Shown one piece after another: positions 1 to 7,100 of a DNA stretch of 18,440 bases. Source of the DNA: Bacillota bacterium. Lineage in GTDB: Bacteria; Bacillota; Clostridia; Lachnospirales; CAG-274. The notes under the pieces are model-generated. The model was not told the DNA's origin, did no database searches, and was given only the letters and a program-made list of their open reading frames with translations. The stretch is from contig JAGAHK010000327.1 of the NCBI GenBank assembly GCA_017627115.1, forward strand, positions 1 through 18,440. The letters run 5' to 3'. Each line of letters starts with the position of its first letter. Position 1 is the first letter of the stretch. The position numbers and the translations under genes are program-made.

Positions 1-18
1 AAAATTTTTCAAAAAAAC

Positions 19-47
19 TTGCCGATATTTCCTTTATGGGTTATAAT
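19..47 (+). promoter_or_regulatory. sigma-A type promoter of the nudC-rng-srtB operon
   Basis: A -35 like TTGCCG at 19-24 and a perfect -10 TATAAT at 42-47 are separated by exactly 17 bases, in an A/T-rich stretch. The predicted transcription start is near 54, about 27 bases before the nudC start codon. The -10 is consensus, the -35 matches only its first three bases, and no TGn extension is present. This is the only good promoter seen before the three + strand genes. Confidence 0.6.
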
Positions 48-80
48 TAAAAAAAGTAGGTTTTGATTGGAGGAATACGT

Positions 81-917
81 ATGATACAGGACATAGGTTC
101 TCACACGTACACGGTCGCGTTTGAGCCGAGTGAGCCGACCAACGATGATATTTTGCTTATTTTCAAGGGGAACAGTGTTTTGGTGTTCGAGGAAGACGGC
201 AGGATATGGTTTCCGACGGTAGGCGGTTTTGACCTTATGGGCGAGCCTGTTTTTCTGTTTAGGATAGATGATGCTGACATATATATGCAGGATGTGGATG
301 CGGAGCTTGAATTTGAGGGCTGGAAGTTTGTGCCGCCCGAGTACTTCCGTGATGCCCTGCCGGCGTGGAAAGCGTTTGCGGCCATAACCGCAGTCCAGCT
401 GCACCGCTGGTATGACAACAACTGTTTTTGTTCACGCTGCGGCGGCAGGATGCTTTTGAGCCGTGAGGAACGCGCACTTGTGTGCGACACCTGCGGCAGA
501 ACGATATATCCGTCTATTGCACCCTGCGTGATAGTTGCCGTAACCAACGGCGACAAGCTGCTTATGACGAAATACAACCCAAAAAACCACAAATACACAC
601 GTTATGCACTTATCGCAGGCTACAATGAGATAGGTGAAACGCTTGAAGACACCGTGCGCCGCGAAGTAATGGAAGAAGTCGGACTGAAAGTGAAGAACAT
701 ACGATATTTCGGCAATCAGCCGTGGGCATTTACGGACACGCTGTTAGTCGGCTTTTTCTGCGAGCTTGACGGCAATGACCAAATAACCATAGACCAAGAC
801 GAGCTTTCGTTTGCGCAGTGGTTCACGAGAGACGAAATACCGAAGATGACATCAATGATAAGCCTGACAAATACGATGATAGAGCATTTCAGGACAGAGG
901 GTCGGAGCAGACAATGA
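81..917 (+). CDS. nudC: NudC-type NAD(H) pyrophosphatase / deNADding Nudix hydrolase, 278 aa
   Basis: Nudix hydrolase of the NudC type, which cleaves NADH or NAD to NMN(H) and AMP and can remove NAD caps from RNA 5' ends. The reading frame extends back to a TTG at 63, but ATG at 81 is chosen because GGAGG at 69-73 sits 7 bases before it. Visible domains are an N-terminal domain (about 1-110), a zinc ribbon with paired cysteines C117/C120 and C135/C138, and the catalytic Nudix domain. The Nudix box spans about 180-202 (GYNEIGE ... REVMEEVGL) and fits GX5EX7REUXEEXGU. The NudC-specific motif appears as NQPWAF at 212-217 (usually SQPWPF). Length is normal for NudC. The stop overlaps the next start as ATGA, so translation is probably coupled to the RNase E/G gene. 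Substrate choice between free NADH and NAD-capped RNA cannot be read from sequence. Confidence 0.92.
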   Translation: MIQDIGSHTYTVAFEPSEPTNDDILLIFKGNSVLVFEEDGRIWFPTVGGFDLMGEPVFLFRIDDADIYMQDVDAELEFEGWKFVPPEYFRDALPAWKAFAAITAVQLHRWYDNNCFCSRCGGRMLLSREERALVCDTCGRTIYPSIAPCVIVAVTNGDKLLMTKYNPKNHKYTRYALIAGYNEIGETLEDTVRREVMEEVGLKVKNIRYFGNQPWAFTDTLLVGFFCELDGNDQITIDQDELSFAQWFTRDEIPKMTSMISLTNTMIEHFRTEGRSRQ

Positions 918-2281
918 AAATATTTCTTATAGACAGCCTTTCAAACTACATACGCACTGCAATGCTGATAAACGGCAGCCTTGTCGAGCTTATTATCGAG
1001 GATATAAATGACGAGCCGCGCGCAGGTGATATTTATGCCGCAAGGATAAAGGACATAGTGAAAAAACAGTACGCCTTTATCGACATAGGTGCGGAGAGAA
1101 ACGGTTTTATGCAGCTTAACGGGCGGAATATGCAGCAGGGGCAGGCTCTTACGGTGCAGGTGGAAAAGCCCGCCATAGGCGAAAAGGGCTGTGCTTTGAG
1201 CCTTGATATTGCGCTTTCGGGTAAGCTTGCGGCGGTCACGAATGACGGCAAGCCCATAGGCATATCCCACCGCATAACCGATGATGACACCCGAAAAAGG
1301 CTTACCGAAACGGCAAAAAGCGTTCTGCCCGAGGCCTTCAGCTGTGTAGTGCGCACCAATGCGGAAAAAGCATCTGTTGACGATCTTAAAGCCGAGATAA
1401 CCGAGCTTTCGGCTAAGCTGAAAGATATATTGGAAAAAGGGCAATACGCAAAACCGCCCTGCCGCCTTTACAGGCAGGAGAACGATACACTGCGCCTTAT
1501 ACGGGACTGCTGCGCCGAGGGCGACGAGATAATAGTAAACGACAAGGCATATTTTGATATATTGAGTACGAAATACAAAAATGTGACCTTTTATGACAAT
1601 GATATACCGCTGTTTTCCGAATACGGCATAGAAAGCAGGGTCGATAAGGTACTTGACCGCAAGATATGGCTTGACTGCGGCGGCTTTCTTATTTTTGACT
1701 ATACGGAGGCAATGACGGTTATAGACGTTAACTCGGGCAAGTTCACAGACGGCAGGGATATACGCAAGACCGCCTTAAAGACCAATCTGCAAGCGGCAAA
1801 AGAGATAGCATATCAGCTGCGTTTGCGCAATATAAGCGGCATTGTTGCCATAGACTTTGTTAATATGAAGCACAAAGAGGATATTGAACTGCTTGAAAAG
1901 ACACTGCGCGAAGCTTTGTCGCACGACAGACTGAAAACGGTGTATTCGGGCATGACAAGTCTGGGTATAGCCATGCTTACACGGCAGAAGCAAAGTGCGC
2001 CCCTGCACTCTTTTCTGATGTGTCAGTGTGCTGCGTGCAAAGGCAGCGGCGAGACCAAAAACCGCCGCTATATATGCGGACGTGTACGGAATGATGTGAT
2101 GAATATTTTTGCACAGACCATATACAAGGGTGTTGTGATAAAAGCCGACAATACGCTTATTGCGCACATAAAGAAATACGCGGCACTTGACAGGCTTGCC
2201 GAAAAATACGAAAAGACTGCGGCATATGAGGTTATACACACCGCTGCCGCCGACTATTACGAGATAGAGATAATACACTGA
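914..2281 (+). CDS. rng: ribonuclease E/G family endoribonuclease, 455 aa
   Basis: Single-strand-specific endoribonuclease of the RNase E/G family, acting in the cytoplasm in RNA processing and decay. The start at 914 overlaps the nudC stop (ATGA) and has GGAG at 904-907; an upstream in-frame ATG at 818 lies inside nudC and is rejected. An S1-like RNA-binding part spans about 37-100 (AGDIYAARIKDI, FIDIG, GFMQL). The 5'-sensor RT pair of E. coli RNase E appears as R147-T148. The catalytic aspartates are D271 in IDVNSGKFTDG and D314 in IDFVNMK. The zinc-link is CAACKGSG with C372 and C375. There is no long C-terminal degradosome scaffold, so the size is RNase G-like. Sortase starts 16 bases after the stop. 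Family assignment is firm; naming it G rather than a short E is convention. Confidence 0.93.
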   Translation: MKIFLIDSLSNYIRTAMLINGSLVELIIEDINDEPRAGDIYAARIKDIVKKQYAFIDIGAERNGFMQLNGRNMQQGQALTVQVEKPAIGEKGCALSLDIALSGKLAAVTNDGKPIGISHRITDDDTRKRLTETAKSVLPEAFSCVVRTNAEKASVDDLKAEITELSAKLKDILEKGQYAKPPCRLYRQENDTLRLIRDCCAEGDEIIVNDKAYFDILSTKYKNVTFYDNDIPLFSEYGIESRVDKVLDRKIWLDCGGFLIFDYTEAMTVIDVNSGKFTDGRDIRKTALKTNLQAAKEIAYQLRLRNISGIVAIDFVNMKHKEDIELLEKTLREALSHDRLKTVYSGMTSLGIAMLTRQKQSAPLHSFLMCQCAACKGSGETKNRRYICGRVRNDVMNIFAQTIYKGVVIKADNTLIAHIKKYAALDRLAEKYEKTAAYEVIHTAAADYYEIEIIH

Positions 2282-2297
2282 ACACGGAGCAAAAAAA

Positions 2298-3020
2298 ATG
2301 AAAAAGCTGAAAATATTTATAACAATACTGCTTTTTGCCCTTTGTTTATGCGGCATTGTGTATGCCCTATACGGCATTTTCACAGAAACGCGCGAGGTGG
2401 AGACCGCCGAGACCGTCTCCGCCGTATTTACGGAATTTTCCCCTGCCGATACGATAGAGAAAACGGAAAGCGGCAGCGCACTTGATGCGGTGATAGATGA
2501 ATTCCGACCGAAGCTTACCGCAATGCAGGAGAAAAACAGCGATATTATCGGCTGGATATATATTCCGCAAACGCATATAAACTACCCTCTTTTGCAGGGC
2601 AGCGACAACAAGTATTACCTGACCCGTGGTGCGGACAAAAGCAGGAGTGCGGCAGGCTCGGTTTTTATCGACCAAAACGGTTTTGCGGAAAACACGGTCA
2701 TATACGGGCATAATATGGGACGTTCAAGCAATGTTATCTTTCACGACATAACTAATTTTTCGGACAAGGCATGGTTTGAAAAGGCACGTTTCGGCTATAT
2801 CATAACCAAAGATGAGGTCATAAGGATAGACTTTTTTGCCTATGCGCTGACCCGACCCGAAACGAAGTTTTATGCGAATATCCCCGATATTGAGTTTATA
2901 AAAGACAATGCAATGTACTGCCGTGAATACAGCGGCGGCAGAGTGTTCACCCTTTCCACCTGCGCTTACGATTACAAGAACGCAAGGGCGGTACTGATAG
3001 GTGAGGAAAAAGTGCGGTAA
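2298..3020 (+). CDS. srtB: class B sortase, 240 aa
   Basis: Membrane-bound transpeptidase that cleaves a sorting motif in secreted proteins and links them to cell-wall peptidoglycan or to pilin subunits. An N-terminal signal anchor covers about 5-27, with the catalytic domain outside the membrane. The active-site triad is visible: H138 in YGHNM, C222 in TLSTC, and R230 in NARAVLIGE. The IGWIYIP and YPLLQGSDNKYYL segments and the length are typical of SrtB. GGAG at 2286-2289 lies 8 bases before ATG. It follows the RNase gene by 16 bases and is probably co-transcribed. No protein in this window carries a recognisable NPQTN- or LPXTG-like C-terminal sorting signal, so its substrate is not identified. 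It is separated from the surface operon by about 1.1 kb and faces it convergently. Confidence 0.9.
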   Translation: MKKLKIFITILLFALCLCGIVYALYGIFTETREVETAETVSAVFTEFSPADTIEKTESGSALDAVIDEFRPKLTAMQEKNSDIIGWIYIPQTHINYPLLQGSDNKYYLTRGADKSRSAAGSVFIDQNGFAENTVIYGHNMGRSSNVIFHDITNFSDKAWFEKARFGYIITKDEVIRIDFFAYALTRPETKFYANIPDIEFIKDNAMYCREYSGGRVFTLSTCAYDYKNARAVLIGEEKVR

Positions 3021-3032
3021 TAATATTTCATA

Positions 3033-3195
3033 ACAAACCTGAAAGGCGAGCCTTTCTAATGCAACGCTTTGAATTTGAAAGACAGAGGGGACAGACCCAC
3101 AGTCACGCGCTTTGCTTATGACAGGGGTCAGTCCCCCTGTCCCGAAGCCTATTCCGAAAGATTTGTCCCATCGGCGGTGGAAAGGGGACGGACAG
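3033..3195. repeat. ~160-bp palindromic direct repeat, copy 1
   Basis: This segment matches 3809-3970 nearly base for base over about 140 positions, with a 1-base indel (TTTGAAA versus TTTAAA near 3077) and scattered substitutions that increase after about 3168. Inside it, GGGGACAGACCC and GGGGTCAGTCCC form a hairpin arm pair with one mismatch, and further GGGACA/TGTCCC words occur. It begins 12 bases after the sortase stop and ends exactly where PIN-toxin similarity stops. It resembles the REP-like GGGGAC/GTCCCC repeats of many Clostridia, from memory and unsearched. No complete gene is seen in it. Confidence 0.85.
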
Positions 3196-3348
3196 AACAA
3201 ATATAATATCCGTGATAGCAGAAGCCGACACAAATGTTATATCTTTTCTTTTCTCCGATAAGTTGAAAACATTTTCCGCCGTTTCGGTAAACCCGTGATT
3301 AGCTCCAAGATAATCAAGCACAATATTGGTATCTATCAATACTTTCAT
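3103..3348 (-). pseudogene. PIN-domain toxin (VapC-like), truncated by repeat copy 1
   Basis: The first 51 codons read as a PIN ribonuclease N terminus, MKVLIDTNIVLDYL, with D6 and N8 where PIN domains hold their first metal-binding acid, and a second conserved patch SASAITDIIFV at 41-51. After V51 (about 3196) the frame runs into repeat copy 1 and encodes an unrelated proline- and arginine-rich tail to a stop at 3103. PIN toxins are usually about 130 residues, so the C-terminal half with the remaining metal-binding acids is missing, and it is not found on the other side of the repeat. The start overlaps the antitoxin stop as ATGA. A toxin of this kind would cleave RNA; this remnant should be inactive. 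Confidence 0.75.
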
Positions 3349-3545
3349 AACCCTAATCTTTCTTTCTTTACTTCATCAATATCCAAAGGCTCACCTGCAA
3401 TGCCTTTAAGACTTTTGAATTCTATTTCGTCTATTTCTGCTTCCGATATAGGCGAAATTGTAACCTTAAAAAAGCTGCCCGTCATATCATCGGATAAGAG
3501 AAGCTTACTTAAATCTTCTCTTTTTGCTATGGTTGTATATGTCAT
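3345..3545 (-). CDS. antitoxin of a PIN-type toxin-antitoxin pair, 66 aa
   Basis: Small acidic protein directly upstream of the PIN-toxin remnant, with a 4-base ATGA overlap typical of toxin-antitoxin operons. The N terminus (MTYTTIAKREDLSKLL) could form a DNA-binding part, and the C terminus (EPLDIDEVKKERLGL) resembles the toxin-binding tail of such antitoxins. I do not recognise the exact family. A GGGGTG ribosome binding site lies 5 bases before the ATG at 3545. A promoter with an overlapping palindrome lies just upstream, which fits autorepression. The reading frame is intact although its toxin is broken, so it may be an orphan antitoxin able to neutralise a related toxin elsewhere. Confidence 0.65.
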   Translation of the reverse strand: MTYTTIAKREDLSKLLLSDDMTGSFFKVTISPISEAEIDEIEFKSLKGIAGEPLDIDEVKKERLGL

Positions 3546-3589
3546 AAAATCACCCCATTGCCTATATCTGTCATGTTACTTTATTATCC

Positions 3590-3624
3590 GATATAATTAT
3601 ATCACAAAAAGTGCATTGTTTCAA
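3590..3624 (-). promoter_or_regulatory. antitoxin promoter with overlapping palindromic operator candidate
   Basis: Reading the - strand, TTGAAA (3624-3619), a 17-base spacer, then a consensus TATAAT (3601-3596). The -10 lies inside a perfect 14-base palindrome, GATATAATTATATC, at 3590-3603. A palindrome over the -10 of a toxin-antitoxin operon is a natural site for autorepression by the antitoxin; that role is inferred. Confidence 0.7.
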
Positions 3625-3689
3625 GACGATTTTTCTTTTGAGTTTCCCCATTTTTTTAAAAGAAAAATTATTGTTTACGTTAGTACTTG

Positions 3690-3808
3690 ACTGCGTTATG
3701 TGAGCAGGCGCAAACCTCTCAGTCGCGGCAAGCCGCGTCAGCAATCCATTCGACAGCGAAGCTGACGGATGTCTGCCATAGAGTCCCGACGGCTTAGCCG
3801 CTGTCAGG
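3690..3808. repeat. cluster of short palindromes (REP-like)
   Basis: This gene-free stretch contains several GC-rich inverted repeats in series: a CGCGG/CCGCG stem with CAAG loop at 3724-3737, GTCAGC at about 3737 facing GCTGAC near 3763, and CGGCTTAGCCG around 3790. It joins directly to repeat copy 2, so both may belong to one composite element. No coding potential was recognised between 3625 and 4152. Confidence 0.55.
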
Positions 3809-3970
3809 ACAAACCTTTCAGGCGAGCCTTTCTAATGCAACGCTTTGAATTTAAAGACAGAGGGGACAGACCCACAGTCACGCGCTTCGCTTATGACAGG
3901 GGTCAGTCCCCCTGTCCCGAAGCCTCTCCCGAAAGATTTGTCCCAACAGTGGCAGGGAAATGGGACGAAC
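3809..3970. repeat. ~160-bp palindromic direct repeat, copy 2
   Basis: Same orientation as copy 1 at 3033-3195 and nearly identical from ACAAACC through TTTGTCCCA, after which similarity decays. It carries the same GGGGAC...GTCCCC hairpin. Further GGGAC and CTGTCCCC words continue to about 4000, suggesting the full element is longer than the shared part. The two copies enclose the toxin-antitoxin remnant. Confidence 0.85.
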
Positions 3971-4021
3971 GCAGTGAGTGACAGTCGCCTGTCCCCTTTC
4001 TTCGCGCAATAATATTCAGTA

Positions 4022-4066
4022 TTAAAAAACCACCCCCGCGGGAATATCCCTGCGGGGGGTGGTTTG
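4022..4066 (-). terminator. rho-independent terminator of the surface-protein operon
   Basis: On the - strand, an A-rich lead is followed by a very GC-rich stem: ACCACCCCCCGCAGGG pairs with CCCGCGGGGGTGGT around a 5-base ATATT loop, with one bulge and a G-T pair or mismatch. A run of six T follows. It lies 86 bases after the stop of the giant gene. The hairpin also has a short T run on the + strand, but no convergent gene needs it. Confidence 0.88.
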
Positions 4067-4152
4067 GTTTTGGAGTTTACTGTGCTGATTGGACTTTTTG
4101 TTTGTTTTATAAAAACAGCATTTAGGCACAAAAACAGTCTTTAGTTCTGCGA

Positions 4153-7100
4153 TTAGGAGTACCACGTAAGCGTAAAGTGACCATTTTTCAACGTTTCATC
4201 TTTATTATTGCTCTCTTTATTATATCCAAATGCAAAATTACTGTTATCCGTCCACTCTCCTAAAGAACTCTTAACTCTGTTATATGTTTCGGTTATATCA
4301 TTAGGTTTATCTGATTTGCCAAAAACAGCTGTACCCTGCCACATATAATGTATAGCCATCGAGCCCGATGACGGTCGAGTAATACAGTCAGCCCAGTCAT
4401 TTATCTGTGAAAGATGAAGATTTTTCACAGATGCCTTATACCCACTATTACTGATGTAAGTATCAAATGCATAGTCAAAGCAAGTTACATTTTTAGGTTG
4501 CCAACCAGATATTGGTTCTAGAACATAAGGATTTTTTATATTACTATCATTTGGAACGCCACTATATAAGTCTCCTCCAAGACGAATACATTTAAAGAAC
4601 AAATGATCCAAGGTAGCAGATAGTGATACATCCCAATCTTCTAACGCTCCAATCGTATCCGTATCCAAGTTCTTTCCGAGTGCTGTCCAACCCGAGAAAT
4701 AAGAGCACGCTCCACCAATCGCCGAACCGTTTATATCATTGTTTGTCAATGCATAACTCCAATCTTCTTTTACGGTATTACCATTGCTTGTTACCGTCCT
4801 ATACCTATTTGCATAAGAACTAAAACTAACTGTACAGCCGGAATAATCGCTTGTATATAACCCAAGCGGTGATGGTGTATACATCTTTAATGCATATTCA
4901 TATTTTGCTGCGTTAACAGGCTCTCTCCAAGCAAATATAGGCATATAATAATCCAAATTTATATTATCGGCATCATTACTGCTCAATCCCTGTGTAGTCG
5001 TACTGTTATTGAACCTTACCGACACATCATAAATTTCAGAACCATTACTAAAAGCATTTTCAAATTCAGTTTTAGTAGACGAAACAACTTTAGTAATTCT
5101 TATTTTTTTATTATCACCAGTAATTGCCCCTGGGTTATTACTATTAAATTCATTTAATTTATTAAACGAACCGCCAACTTCCCAATTATCGCTTATAAAC
5201 TCGCTGCTATATATAGCATTAATATCATCTGTACCGCCATTCCACTTAAGAATATTTTTAGGAACAGGCACTCCATTCAAGTCAATATTCGCCGGAACAA
5301 GCATTGCCGTCGGTTTCTGCACTTCCACAGCTTCCGCCCTGAACGTGAACTTACTTCCCGCATTTATCTTCACATAAGCTTTTATTTCATCCTCGCCTGT
5401 AAACGGGATGATAGTTCCGACTTCTGCTGTTGAATAGCCCGAAACACCTGTAAACCTTGCGGCTTCTTCGGTGTCTTCGGTTTTTCTTACGGGGTTATTA
5501 TCCTCATCAAGCAGATACCAGTGGTCGAATTTATAATTCTTCTTCGTATCCCTGTCTTCAACACCATTGTATGTGTAGTCGGTATACTTTGCCAAGCCGT
5601 CAACATAGCTTAGTTCGCTTGTGGAATATTTACTGCTTGCATTATCATAAGGCTGTTTGAATGTCAATGCCACATTGCCGACAGCTTCACCATTTGCTTT
5701 GTTTATACTCACATGCTCGTCAAGGTCGGGAAGCAAAGTAACGCGCGCTATCCTATCGGGTTTATATGCGCCGTAGTTAAGGAACATTGTAAAGTCAAGA
5801 TCGGCAGCAAGGTCTTTGCCTTCAAAATCAACCTTATTGACCTTAACATCTGCCATACTGCTCGAAGCACTTAAACCGGTGGTATTTGCAACCGTAAAGG
5901 ATATGCTGTCACGTCCGCCGTTTGTTACCTCAACGCCGCCTGCTGCCGTGGTAATGACAAGTTTGTTTTTCTCCTCCGTTGTCATATCCTCTTCCTTGCC
6001 GCTTGCGTATATCCACTTGCCTGTAAGTTCTGATTTGTAGATAGTTTTTGTACCCGGAGATGAATTTACCGGTATAATTTGATCATAGTTTACGCTGAAA
6101 CCTGTGATATAGTCCGTAGACGGGAACAGGTTGTTTGCTTTGCCCGTATGGCTCAATTCGTCATAACGCGAGAGTTTGTTTTTGAACTCTATCTCGTATG
6201 TAGGAAGAAAACCCGACCTGTCATCGACCAAATCGCAGTAGCCCACATACGAAGACGTTATATTATATTTTGACGAATCAATATTCGTTTCGCCCGTCGG
6301 TGTTGAGGAAGATGTCAGTGTATTTGCCCCTGTCAAGCCGTATCTCGATACCTTGACTTCGGTTATTCTGTAGACACCCTGGTCAACATCCACGGAAGTA
6401 CTTTGACGCGTTACGCCCTCTCTGTCAAAGGTCATAAAGGTCATATATGTTTTTCCGTCCGCTTTAACACTGCCGTTTAGCCCATCTACTTCCTCTATTT
6501 TAAAAATAAAGGTAGGATAGCCGAAAGCATTTGCAAATACAGTCGGATCAACATCAACTTCTTTATCTATTATTATTTTTGCCTTTGCAGTCTCGTTTTT
6601 ACACTTTATCTGCTGATCGGTCGAACAGCTGTACTGACTGACCGCAAAAGGTACATCGGCTGCCAGAGCGAAGCCCTCGGGAGCCTTTGTTTCCTTGAAA
6701 TAGTAGGAACCCCACGGGAGATTGCTTACCTTAACAGTATTTGGCATATCTGCCGTTACATCAAGAGTGGTTTTTGTTGCGGGCGAAGTCGTATCTGCAT
6801 AAACATATACACCATTGCTGCCCGTCACATTGCACCTTGTATATTCCGATTCACCCTGCGCTTTAAAGTAAAGCTCAAACTGTGCGCCTGCCTGCGTTAC
6901 GGAACCCTCGCCCGTTTTGGTGAGAGTGACTTTACCCCTGACACGTTCATCATACGCATCAACATAAAGCGTATTATCCACATGATTTTTGGTAAGAGGT
7001 ACCATTTCAGGCGCCGACACCTTATAGCCCGAGGGCGGTGTAAGCTCGTACACGCAGTAGGTAACACCCCATGGGAGACCCGTTATTTCCGCCGTGTAGC

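Noticed and set aside
818..913. Upstream start for the RNase E/G gene
   Set aside because: The extra codons lie within the Nudix gene and do not fit the family, whose N terminus begins at MKIFLID with a good ribosome binding site.
3033..3970. CRISPR array
   Set aside because: Only two copies, about 160 bases each and 600 bases apart, with no short regular repeats or spacers.
3103..4131. Peptide frames over the two repeat copies, such as those at 3832-4131 and 3769-3981
   Set aside because: Both are translated repeat sequence with matching nonsense peptides in the two copies.
4153..4400. Sortase sorting signal at the C terminus of the giant protein
   Set aside because: No LPXTG-, NPQTN- or similar motif, no hydrophobic stretch and no basic tail in the last 80 residues.
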